64,000 nt of DNA from Plantago elongata. Its lineage: Eukaryota; Streptophyta; Magnoliopsida; Lamiales; Plantaginaceae. Under the pieces are notes generated by a model, which saw only the letters and a list, made by a program, of their open reading frames with translations, did no database searches and was not told the origin of the DNA. The position numbers and the translations under genes are program-made. This document shows, piece by piece, positions 54,501 through 64,000 of this stretch. Position 1 is the first letter of the stretch; each line of letters starts with the position of its first letter. The stretch lies in NCBI GenBank assembly GCA_036897095.1, contig JAYMSP010000089.1, positions 1 through 64,000 of the forward strand, given 5' to 3'.

Positions 54501-56509
54501 TTACCTTCACTTTTTGTCATCAACATAGCCTGGCTCGCTTGTGCCACATCAGCGGCTGCGGCTGCTGCGGACTTTGCAGCAGCTGCAGCTTCTTCTGCTA
54601 TGCTAGGCTTTCTTTCCTTCACAAGACCCCCTTCTTCATCCTCGTCAATTACAACCTTCCGAATCCACGACTTCAACCTTGGAATAATTGATTTCTGATA
54701 CAATATCCAAAAATTGCAACCAAAATCAGGAAATAACAATTAACATTACACACAAAAGAATGATTAGGTATCAGAGGCTAAATTGCCTCTTAGATCACAT
54801 AGTACCTTGAAAAGGACTGCTGTACCAGCTCCTGATAGAGCCAAAAACCCTATAGCAAGAACACATTCTGACCAGTTCATACGCGATATCAGCCCCAGTT
54901 TTGAAGCATTTCCAACAGGTTTCGCGTGCACAAGCTGTGTTGAAGGTTGCGATTGCATATTTGGTGAAGTCTGTACCGGCCCATCTTTACAGATAAACAA
55001 AGAAGAGAGAATTAGGTAAACTAACAACCAAAATTAACAAGTTTAGCTACATTTTTTCATTATACAAATTAACTTTTAAAACCACATGCTATATTACAGT
55101 ATTACCCAAAAAATCGTAGTATAAAATTACCTTGGGTGCTGGCAACAGGCTGCGCAGCTGAAACAGATGGAGTTGAATCCTGTAATTTTGCAAGTGTTTT
55201 GAGTAAAAAAATATAAATCATGGTAGGCTTTGACAACAGAAACAAGTTCTTTAACCAGGATATAGAACGGGAGACGACTTACTGGAACACGTCGAAAGGC
55301 TTCATCTATCTCCTCTTTCGTGAGACCCTTCCTCTCAAGAAATGACCTTCTATACATGACTGGGGATCCCTTAACCTTTGGATGTGAAAGGAACTTCACG
55401 GCATTTTGAACTTGATCTTCCCGGATTGGTTCCGAGTTCACAAATACTGATGCAGGAGAAGTCTCCTTCGTAGCTGCTATGTTAGCATCCTGATGGTCAC
55501 TAGTCGTTTGTTGTGTGGCCTGTGAAACTATAGTGCCAAAAAACTAACATCAGTAAGGCTCTGTTCTTTTCAACTGAAATTTACTGAACTGAAATAAAGT
55601 ATAAATAATAACTAAGCCGAGCTGAACTGTAGTGATTTTAAGTTGAAAAGAACATAGCCTAATTGCAACAAGAATTAAGATGAAGGTCAACTCAAATTCT
55701 ACCTTTGCGTCACAGCTTACAATCAAACAGCGCATATATATTGTTTCTTAAGATCGACTACAATTTTAATGTTCGCATTCACGTATATCTGAATGCAGCA
55801 CAAATACTTTGTTTCATTCAACATAGATAATAGTAGAAAACAAGGGCATATGACAGCAGGATAGGAAATCACAGACCTCTGTATTACACACGAAAGGTGT
55901 TTAATATAGGTGCAAATTATGGTGTTTATGTATGACATTGTGTATGACAGCAACTTGTACGAATTTAAACGACCAGCTGCCAGAGCGAACTAACTTGAGT
56001 GGCAAGCTTAGGCACCACAAGACTCCCTTCCGTAAAAATCCTGGGTTCAACCAACAGGCAGTACTCTCTATCTATAGTGGCACTAGTTCTCTAAAGCAAA
56101 ATAAACAAGTACTAGTTGGGTGAAATCCAAAACTTTGATATCAAGTGTGAATAGAAAATGAAACTCGAGATGAGATGTTAGAGACCAAGTAAGTTACGCA
56201 GAAGCCAAGGATTATCCTAAATTGCAAGGTTCGAGCAATCAATAATGAGCTGATCTTTCACTGATAAGGGGGCGTAAATCATACACAAGTTTCAATCAGA
56301 GTAAATAGCTGATAATCGAAACGCCTAATTAAACAAAAGTTGAACCGAACGAGAGTAATTGAACTCGAAGTGTGATAGTAACATTGTTTGAATCCGATTA
56401 ATTGTAAGCAATAAAAGTAATGAGTAAATTGGGCAACAAGCAAGTGAAAAAATGGCGAAAGTAAAGTAAGGAGACCTGGATTAGGAGGAGGATTTGGATT
56501 GTCAGCCAT
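51540..56509 (-). CDS. PEX14: Peroxisomal membrane docking protein PEX14
   Basis: Twelve exons on the minus strand: 56476-56509, 55283-55527, 55131-55179, 54806-54984, 54505-54694, 54043-54135, 53850-53914, 53713-53755, 53125-53192, 52748-52792, 52580-52648 and 51540-52016. They sum to 1557 bp (518 aa), near the length of Arabidopsis PEX14. It docks the PEX5-cargo receptor at the peroxisome membrane. Visible parts: the N-terminal PEX5-binding fold (about 50-93; VKFLSHPKVKGSPVMYRRSF), a hydrophobic segment (about 145-169; CVLAIGFLALSGAGTAVLFK), an Ala-rich coiled coil (about 196-260), the plant block YMEIMSMIQRGEKPSNIREI, and a Pro/acidic C-terminus. Exon 1 codes only MADNPNPPPNPG and is followed by a long first intron with repeats. 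The boundaries keep frame throughout. Confidence 0.95.
54169..54387. mobile_element. Possible Stowaway-like MITE in a PEX14 intron
   Basis: The right end GGATGGAGGGAG followed by TA, and a left end ACTCCATCATTTTGGC preceded by TA, are roughly inverse and resemble Stowaway termini. It lies wholly between PEX14 exons 5 and 6. The inverted repeat is imperfect. Confidence 0.4.
55985..56080 (+). repeat. tRNA-derived SINE-like sequence in PEX14 intron 1
   Basis: CTTGAGTGGCAAGCTTAGGC resembles a Pol III A box and CTGGGTTCAACC, about 40 bases on, resembles a B box. It lies on the strand opposite to PEX14. Confidence 0.4.
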
Positions 56510-57582
56510 GGCGATGATCGGTGAAGTTGTACTCTGATCAACTGAATCCCCAAAGTTATATATAAGAAGAACGAAACACAAGTCTAACTGTAAGATTTAT
56601 GGATGGAGTTGATACCTGATGATTGATGAAGTTCAGCGTTTGCTCATCCCAATTCCCAAACCAAACTACGGCTGACTATTTTGATTGTGATGATGATAGA
56701 ATAGAATAGAATAGAATAGAATAAGAGCTGCTGCTATTAATGGAGTATATTTCAGCGTTCGATACATGTTGTTTTTGCTATTTTTATTTCTGTATTATCT
56801 GCTTCTATTTCAATTCTTTTTTCCCCAAAATGCTTGGACCTCATTTTTTACACATTCCATGAAAATACATAGGTTCAGCAGGAGTTTTGATAATTTTCAT
56901 GAAAAGAAATTAACAAGAAAATGTATTTTTTATTGTATGTCAAGGATAAGAATTGAATTGTGTACAAAGAAGCGACGGAGTACATGAAGACTTTGTGAAA
57001 TAAGTAATCAAGCACACTTTTAGAATAAGATCATGAGACACGAAATTTCAATCAATCAGAGGTGATTCAGGCACTTCCATCAGGATAACAATAGGAACTG
57101 TAACTTCACCAACACTTTTTTTACCTCAAAAAAAGTTAAATAAAAGCTCTACAACTTTTATGAAAATTGCTGTTATCTTCGAGTGACAGATTACATATAC
57201 TCTTTCTCCAACGCGTCATCTCATTACAAAAAGATTGTACTAGCCCTACAAATAGTGCATGGAGAAGCAATCCTACATTCACATCTGCCGAGCGCAATAA
57301 CTGTTCCAGCGTCCAGCCCAACTTCAAATGCCGGAGGTGCTAAAATAAATTATACTTCGGTTCCACTTTCGCTTTTCATTCTACAACTCACGGGTCTACA
57401 CTTCTAATGATCCACCATACGACTCATTACCTGCCAATCATCATGCAGATTAGCCTCTATTTGGGCCAAAATATTGTAATCTCATACATAATTAACATAA
57501 ATCAGAAATGCTCAGACAAAATGTAGATGCTGAAAATACTCACAAATGGTACAAGTGCAATGAACCTTGAAGGTTCGCATGT
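56510..57582. other. PEX14 promoter/leader and RRP40 3' flank
   Basis: The PEX14 leader includes an (ATAGA)n microsatellite at about 56698-56723. The part from about 57,130 to 57,582 is likely RRP40 3' UTR and flank. No other gene is seen. Confidence 0.45.
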
Positions 57583-60500
57583 TTATTTCAATACTCTTTG
57601 AAGAAGGGTTTCCACCCTGACTTTTTGCTGCACTGGACTCAACGATTCTGTTTGCGGGAGTATATTTGCCAGAAAAACAATATCTTTAGGTGAGGCAGCG
57701 TTGACCTGAACCAAATTCAAATATTTGACAAATCATTTAAAGGGTCCTTGAGTTCATAAAAGTCACATGAGAGCAACTGAAATGCATCTTTACCCATATA
57801 CGTCCGTTTAAACCAACTGCAATCTCAAAAGCAAGCTTTTTCCCGATACATTCCAAAACTGGGCAAGTTGGAGTGCTCAACAGCCTAATATGCAAGTAAA
57901 AAATATTACAGGTTAGAACATGAGTATTTATTATCTTGTAGAAACGTTTTAAATTCTACATTGCTATAGGAGTCAATAATAATACCATACATTCGTGATA
58001 ATCCGGTGGATGATTCAAACATATATCCCTCTTTTAAGGGGCCATATTCTGCTGCTTTCCCAGATGCTACGGGTTAGAAAGAAATAACAGAGATCAGAAT
58101 AGAGGCAAACAGAAAGGGAAAGGAACATAATGTAATTGGGATTTCGGTAAGAAGGGGAATCCATTAGACCAACCATCGGTGCAAGCTAACTCAGGGTTCA
58201 TTCCAATGTTTGCTTTGACAACACGAGCATAAACCAAAGTACCCATCTGAAGATAATTGCAAAGTCCCAAACGGAATTAAAAAAATTACAAGACAATGAT
58301 AACTTTAATTCAGAGAAGATAACATATTTTGAAGCTTTAGTTGGCAAACAGGACTGGCAACAGTTAAAACAGTGCAATGAACGCAGCAAAAGAATCATCC
58401 CAGGCACAATGAGAATACTATATCTTGAAAGATTAGAGATTTTTGTTTGAACAGTGTGGGGAATGCAGCCGCTGCCAATCATGGTGCCAACTGGTTAAGA
58501 CCCAGGACTCACACAATAGCATGGAAACCAGGTAATGTATGACAATAACTTTAATACAGCCTCTTTCACAAGGCATCAAGAGACAGTAATATATTACATT
58601 GATGGGAATTGGGAAGATGTTAAAACTTAAAATAAAAGGAATTACGTTCATAAAGGGATTCAGATTCCAGATGCACAGTATGATTCACACTAAAAGCCCA
58701 GTCTACCTAAATAGAACAGGATTTTTGGTAGTTCAAGTAACCTAGATGGATAGTTTCTTAGCCCCTAGATCAAGGATAAGAGTTTGCCATGGACACGAGA
58801 CCTTTGTCTAATGGATTTCCGGCCATCATTAAGTGCTACTATTACTATCGGAGGACCAAAAAACTTGAATTTCTATTGAACAGTTTGAGAATCCACACTC
58901 AATAAACATACTTACATAGATAGGAAAAGGTAGGATTTGTCAATGTTTTAACACTACATAGGCGTTGGAGCAGATTCTGGATTTGCATCATCAAGCATAT
59001 GATGGATGTATCACACATAGATGAGTGCAGAAGTTGAAGAGACTACATTGCTTATCCCAGTAATCAATGTGCACAACCACAACAGTTCGAAAGCAGAAAC
59101 TTCATAGAAGGCAAAAATTCACCTCAAACTTAGGAATGTTTTTCCTAGTTCCACCTTCAAACGCAAGCCCTGGTAAAATTGCCAATGTGGGGCCTTTTAT
59201 ATCCAAAAGAAAGTTCTGTTTCAAACAAACATATTGAGCACATCAAAAAGTAATCATAAGAAGAATTCTCAAGAGCAAATGGTTAGTGCAATATAATACG
59301 GTTATACTTTATTCAACATTATATAAAATTAACTGTCGAAAAATAAGTGAACACAGTTGCACTGTAACATTCACATGAATCCGGTTGCATAATGGGATAG
59401 TCAGACGCATGAATAACCCAATTCAACTCTTTCAAGATAAAAAGTGCCTATTCAGAGTTTCAGACTATAACAAGATATTCAGACATACAAACACCATCCT
59501 TTCACGCAGATGAAAAGAAGAACAATTAAAAAGACAGCAAAACCAAAAGTTTATGTATTCTTTGTTCTGATCTGAGATATGAGCATATGCGCCAACAGGT
59601 AAACCAATGTCAAATACTACATGAGAAAGAGAGAAAAACAAAGAGTACTTACTTCTGCTTTTGAATCAACCACTATTCCAAGGACATTATCTCCCAAGCT
59701 TGGTACGTACTGTACATGAACAATTAGCATCAGAGCAATGTCTAACATCATATAACTACTTTATTATACACTAAAAAAACTGTCTGAGACTATAACAATG
59801 GTTGCTTAGGTGCAACTTGAAAGATCAGAAACTACCATAAGCAATATAAAGCAACAACGTAATCCAAAAAATGCCAGAAGAACACTGATATTTGAGATAA
59901 GCTTACATAACATAAGTAAGTAATTTATGTTTTAACTCACCCGCTTATTGGAGCTTTCAACCCAGTATTTGTTTGGTTTTGTAAATTTCAGCTTTCCTGC
60001 TTTCATGACAGATATAACATCACCATCCTGCCAATCAAGACAAAATTAGCTCACTATATCAGACATGGATGCAATTAGTAACTTGTTCCACTCATACGAA
60101 TACAGTTTTCGCCACAAACGACTCAGTATAAATACTGACATCAAATATCAATTCACATGGTTTTCTCCTACTTAGCTCTACATTCTCCAAACACCACTAA
60201 GACTTGCTACCATGCTATTAAATGGACTATACCAATATTGGTCTATCCAACTATTTGATTCGACTATCATAATAATTCATATAACTTGGTAACCGATGCA
60301 ATTACAACACAAAATTGAAATAAAATTAACGAATTCATCGAAATATAACATAATGGTATAAGCATTAAGCATTAAGCATTAAACCCTAGCAGTAGAAGAA
60401 AACCTGGCGCAAGCCGCCGCCAAGCTTGATGGTTTGGTTAGTCATCTTAGAGAGGTCCAACACAACATCTCCAGGAAACTACACAATTCAACAGTCAATC

Positions 60501-60597
60501 CTCTGCAAATTCTCGATTAAACTGCAACAATACAATGAACAAAAACTAGAAAATTTACCACTTGTTGATCGATGAAGCTTGTAGCTTTCTGCTCCAT
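57583..60597 (-). CDS. RRP40: RNA exosome cap subunit RRP40 (EXOSC3 homologue)
   Basis: Nine exons on the minus strand: 60559-60597, 60404-60478, 59941-60027, 59653-59709, 59123-59215, 58174-58246, 57991-58066, 57794-57884 and 57583-57705. They join to 714 bp (237 aa), the usual size. RRP40 is one of three S1/KH cap proteins that guide RNA into the exosome for 3'-5' processing and decay in nucleus and cytosol. Visible parts: N-terminal domain (VFPGDVVLDL; IKLGGGLRQDGD), S1 region (about 60-150; YVPSLGDNVLGIVVDS, MGTLVYARVVKAN) and KH domain (about 160-237) with the GLNG motif at 191-194 that marks RRP40/RRP4-type KH folds. It lies head-to-tail with PEX14 on the same strand; no functional link is implied. 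Confidence 0.95.
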
Positions 60598-62394
60598 GCT
60601 CCTTTGCTGTTTGACGATTAGAGAGCTACAGAAATCAATTTGGGCGTGCGTATAGTTCTCAGCTGGGTTCACCAGAGTGATGGCCTCAGCTCAGAGGTAG
60701 ACCTGAAAGTGTTACGGGTCTCCAGGCCCAATTAGCATGCTTCAAGCCTTCAACTAATCCATTAGGCCCGTTATTCGTCTAGATTATAAATGGTGCAAAT
60801 GGGTAACTCGCACCCACTCGAAAAGAGGGAAAACTCGCCCAAGCACCCAATTTGTGACCGAATTTCAAAAAACGACCTAGGAAAAAAAACGACCAAGTTG
60901 TATAAAAATGATGTATCATAATTACAAATATAATTTTCATATTATATCTAATAAATAAACATCTGCTAACTCATCGTGAAAACACATTAATTATATTCAA
61001 ATAAGTTACATAATGAGTCTCGTATATCAACTACATCGTTGGTTACCAACCAGTCGCATTATAAGTCTCATCCGCAAGTGTATAGCCAGGCATACAATCT
61101 ACAATAATAATTTAGTGATCCTCTTGTGATGGAAAGGGACCATTGATTATTCTTTGCCTCATTGGCCTCGCACATGCACTTGCGATTGATCACAACAGGC
61201 TCATTTAAACTTACGCGTCATGTTGTCTAATTGTTAATTAGTTTTGCTAATCACGTCTCTAGGTAACAAAATTTGATTGAGAACAAAATACATGTCTAGT
61301 AGTTCACATAAGATAAGATGATTATTATTGTTATATAATTTTGTTAGTATAAAGAATATGAGGATTAATATAAGCTTTGATATGTGGTCCGAATTTATGA
61401 GTGTGATATGCCGCGTGGTGCAGTTGAGACGAGAGAGATCCCGACAAAAGTATATGAGGCCGTACGTACGTTACCGTATATAGGACCAGTTTGGCAGTTG
61501 GCACATGGCCTCTATTATTTTCATGCAACATTGCAGATTTTGTGTATATGACAAATATGGCCCTAGCTGTCACAATTTTTGCTTGCCCTAGTAGCCTAGT
61601 AGGTGTCCCTTCACCACCACCGAAACCAATGACGGAGCTAGAAGGGGAGTATAATCAGGCGAACGCCTGTCAAGATTCGAAAATGTGTGTAATATTCTCA
61701 CTAGTTTTGAATTTTGCCCCATCCAACTCCTGAAATAATGTCATATATATCATTTCACCCCACCAAACTTTGAATCCTAAGTCTGTCCCTGATCGAAACC
61801 AATCTGCCATCCGCAAATTATTTCCAACTCATACTTGTGTTCTTTGTGAAACTCATTATCGTTGATCGAATTCGTACTGTGCTAAACGGTGCATTTAAGT
61901 AACAATTTGTGATGTATGAGAAAGTAAAGAAGGATTACATAGTACATGACCTTGACACATCTATTGATGTATGGAGATCGGAGATGATATTGATATTGTT
62001 CTCCATAGCTAGCTTGCATTGGAGTTTACGGTAGTTTATTTAAAAACTAATCAACTTGTAGGTGAAATTAATTGTAAATGCGAATAATTCTATAGTGCAA
62101 GTTAAAACGTTGGGTGGTGTTACGGCCTTGTACGGTCTCACTGAAATAGTAAAAGAAGATGTTTATAATAATCTACTATTAGCAACATGATCTGCTGGCC
62201 ACGCCAGGTTCTTTTGTCAATTAAATATAATTCATCATAATTAATAATAATAATAATCCTGCCATTTGATAAAGTAATGGTGAGTGATTCGCTTTATATC
62301 TGGTTGTTTGGTAGTTGAGTCTTGTCATTAGTATCGATCGCTAGTTTATGAAATTATTATATTTTATGTCAAATTGGACTAACCACAATGATTA
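60598..62394. other. Intergenic region upstream of RRP40
   Basis: RRP40 promoter, then AT-rich DNA with one small MITE (61631-61793). Open frames near 61331-61733 match no family. No RNA gene is recognised. Confidence 0.4.
61631..61793. mobile_element. Small hAT-like MITE with target-site duplication
   Basis: A 163-bp non-coding unit flanked by perfect direct repeats CGAAACCAAT (61621-61630 and 61794-61803). Its ends, GACGGAGCTAG on the left and the inverse of AAGTCTGTCCCTG on the right, are imperfect inverted repeats of the CAGTGGCGGAGCCAG type common in plant hAT elements. hAT duplications are normally 8 bp; the extra two matching bases may be chance or part of the terminus. Confidence 0.65.
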
Positions 62395-62552
62395 GGGGCT
62401 GATTATCATAGCATTTGAATCACTCCATTTGGAGCGATGAACATTCAGTTGGCCTAAAATACACTTCAAATGTCTATTTCAATTCCATTTCAAACACAAT
62501 TTCACCAAAATCTCGTCCAAATGGTCATTTGAGTGCCATGTCAATCAGCCCC
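62395..62552. mobile_element. MITE with GGGGCTGATT terminal inverted repeats
   Basis: A 158-bp element starting GGGGCTGATT and ending AATCAGCCCC, flanked by TTA and TAA (TA shared). Its terminal repeats match the element at 1617-1869 and its interior aligns, inverted, with 45063-45221. It lies about 30 bp from the broken 3' end of a LINE. Confidence 0.75.
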
Positions 62553-62582
62553 TAAGTTATACTCCCACTTTTTTCTCTTCTA

Positions 62583-64000
62583 TGATGTCCAATCTAGCAC
62601 AGCACCCTCAATGTTGCGAGCCACCACTCCCACATTTGCTGCAGTACTGCCTCGGACAATGGAGGCATCAAAATTAAGTTTGATGGTCCCAATCGGTGGT
62701 GGTTGCCAAACTGGTCTCGAGTGCGGAGGCCTTGGACAGGAAAAGGTATCCCGAGCATCTTTGTACCTGGACAAATACTGATGTGTAAAATAAGAAGTAT
62801 CCATATTCCATAGTATCATACCCCTTCCCTTTGTGAACAAGCTTGTTTCGATTCCCCCATATAGACCATAATGCCACAACAAAGAGCTCGAAGTCAGAGG
62901 TGTTGGTTTGCTGACGGACCGAGCGGATCCAGCTCCAAGCATCAACTGCCGCACTCAAATATACAAACCTGGAAAAACCTGTCAATGCCCAAAGAAGACG
63001 AGCTTATGAACAATCCGTAAGTAAATGAAGAATAGACTCTTTCTTGCAAGAACAAACAGGGCACATAGTTCCATTAAGAATCTGTCTTCGTTCAAGATTA
63101 TCGAGTGTGGGTACTGCATTTTTAAGAATTCCCCAAAGGAAAACACGAATCTTATTTGGTACTTGAACTTTCCACACCCAACTCCAATTATTGCCCCTGT
63201 TTGAGCTGGAAGAGCCCACACGATCAGCCACATCACGTTTCTTCAGCTCACGACAGAGGTGGTAAGTAGTCCTTACCGAGTAAATACCCGTCTTGTTATA
63301 GTGCCAAATTCGAGTATCTATTGCAGCAGTGGACACAAGAGGGATTCAGAGGATAGCCTCCGCATCCTCATCCCAGAAAACAGATCGAATAAGTTCCTCG
63401 TTCCACAAACCGGAGTCTGGCAGCTTTAGGCTGCTGACCACATCAAAATCAGATCCGTGAAAGTTAGGAGTACGGGGTCTAAGTTGGAAATCACGGGGAA
63501 TCCAGTTATCAAGCCAAGTGTTCACCGAATCACCCGCCCCTATTCTCCATAATTGCTTGCAAAACATAGCCAAATTAAAGGACCTTAAATCCCAAAAATC
63601 CACACCTCACCCCTCTTACTATCGCACAAAGAATCTCAATTAACCCAATGTATTCCTCTCGCCCCCCAGTCCCCCACCAAGATTGAGCAATGAGAGACTC
63701 GATTTCCCCAAGGAGGTATTCGGGAAGCTTAAAGCAGCCCATCACATAGGTTGGAATCGATTGGAGAAAAACTTTAATAAGAATTTCTTTTCCCACTCTA
63801 GAAAGAAGCTTAGTATTAAAACTCTGAATCTTATTCCACACGTGTTCCCTCAACATATGTGAAATTCAACTGACTTTCAAGGATATGATCATTAAGAAAA
63901 GCAAGAGCACAAGTAGTCACAAAATCACCGACAAGGTGCCAAAAACTTTGGTAAAAAAGTGCACGCATGCCATCAGGGCTAGGGGATTTAAGGGGGGTCA
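62583..64000 (-). pseudogene. LINE (non-LTR retrotransposon), rearranged, continues beyond the window
   Basis: Minus strand, reading from 64000 downward. First comes the start of a reverse transcriptase (SPSPDGMRALFYQSFWHLVG, then LESQLNFTYV; about 63860-64000). It is followed at once by the end of the polymerase region (WNKIQSFNTKLLSRVGKEIL; IPTYVMGCFKLPEYL; 63680-63856), so the middle including the YxDD active site is missing by deletion. Next are the linker (WLDNWIPRDF, 63346-63603) and a zf-RVT domain (63004-63336; WKVQVPNKIRVFLWGI, CPVCSCKKESILHLLTDC). Last is the start of RNase H (62590-62720; WQPPPIGTIKLNFDA) which stops early. The frame changes several times. It is dead, with both an internal deletion and a missing 3' end. 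Confidence 0.85.

Noticed and set aside
58480-58560. Possible SINE in an RRP40 intron (CCAACTGGTTAAGACCC)
   Set aside because: Only an A-box-like word is visible, with no B box at the right spacing.
61331-61733. Overlapping open frames on both strands upstream of RRP40
   Set aside because: One runs into the small hAT-like MITE, and neither has a family signature.
1-64000. tRNA, rRNA, CRISPR, riboswitch or organelle-derived insert
   Set aside because: No cloverleaf with paired arms, no rRNA-like core, no spaced direct-repeat array and no plastid or mitochondrial gene were recognised by reading. A covariance-model scan would be needed to exclude small RNAs.

Overview
The window is nuclear DNA of a flowering plant, almost certainly a eudicot. 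Split genes have GT-AG introns, intergenic DNA is AT-rich and full of Copia, LINE, SINE and MITE debris, and plant-specific families are present (short SRO proteins, DUF1645, UGT75-type glycosyltransferases, plastid DXR). I cannot name the species from sequence alone.

Layout. 1-3.8 kb: intergenic, with a 5'-truncated LINE and a MITE nested inside a Stowaway-like MITE. 3.8-10.1 kb: three SRO-family genes in tandem on the plus strand; two look complete (368 and 325 aa) and the third has lost its N-terminal half next to a hAT transposase remnant. 12.1-12.7 kb: a single-exon DUF1645 gene. 13.5-36.8 kb: eight intronless UGT75-like genes, all on the minus strand, called UGT-A to UGT-H here. A is a pseudogene. 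B and F are open but lack the catalytic histidine. E starts at a displaced ATG. A Copia fossil (20.1-25.3 kb) sits between C and D. 38.0-41.8 kb: DXR, 11 exons, minus strand, the first committed enzyme of the plastid MEP isoprenoid pathway. 42-50.4 kb: a long hairpin, a LINE scrap, a MITE and a second, older Copia fossil. 51.5-56.5 kb: PEX14, 12 exons, peroxisomal import docking protein. 57.6-60.6 kb: RRP40, 9 exons, RNA exosome cap subunit. 60.6-64 kb: intergenic with two MITEs and a rearranged LINE that runs off the window.

How the genes relate. The UGT array is a young, unevenly decaying tandem family with three subgroups: A/B, C-G and H. Four members share a TGACGT-centred block about 165-255 bp upstream of their ATGs, and a related block lies upstream of A. 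An orphan copy of the A/B-type upstream region lies behind E, which suggests that a further gene was lost. DXR adjoins the array. A functional link (isoprenoid precursor supply plus glycosylation of an apocarotenoid or other product) is conceivable but is only inference. PEX14 and RRP40 are housekeeping genes.

I found no CRISPR array, operon or clearly new multi-gene system. The most interesting signals are the catalytic-His-less UGT copies, the shared UGT promoter block, the truncated SRO beside transposon debris and the nested palindromic MITEs. Exon boundaries were placed by eye from splice signals, reading frame and family conservation.
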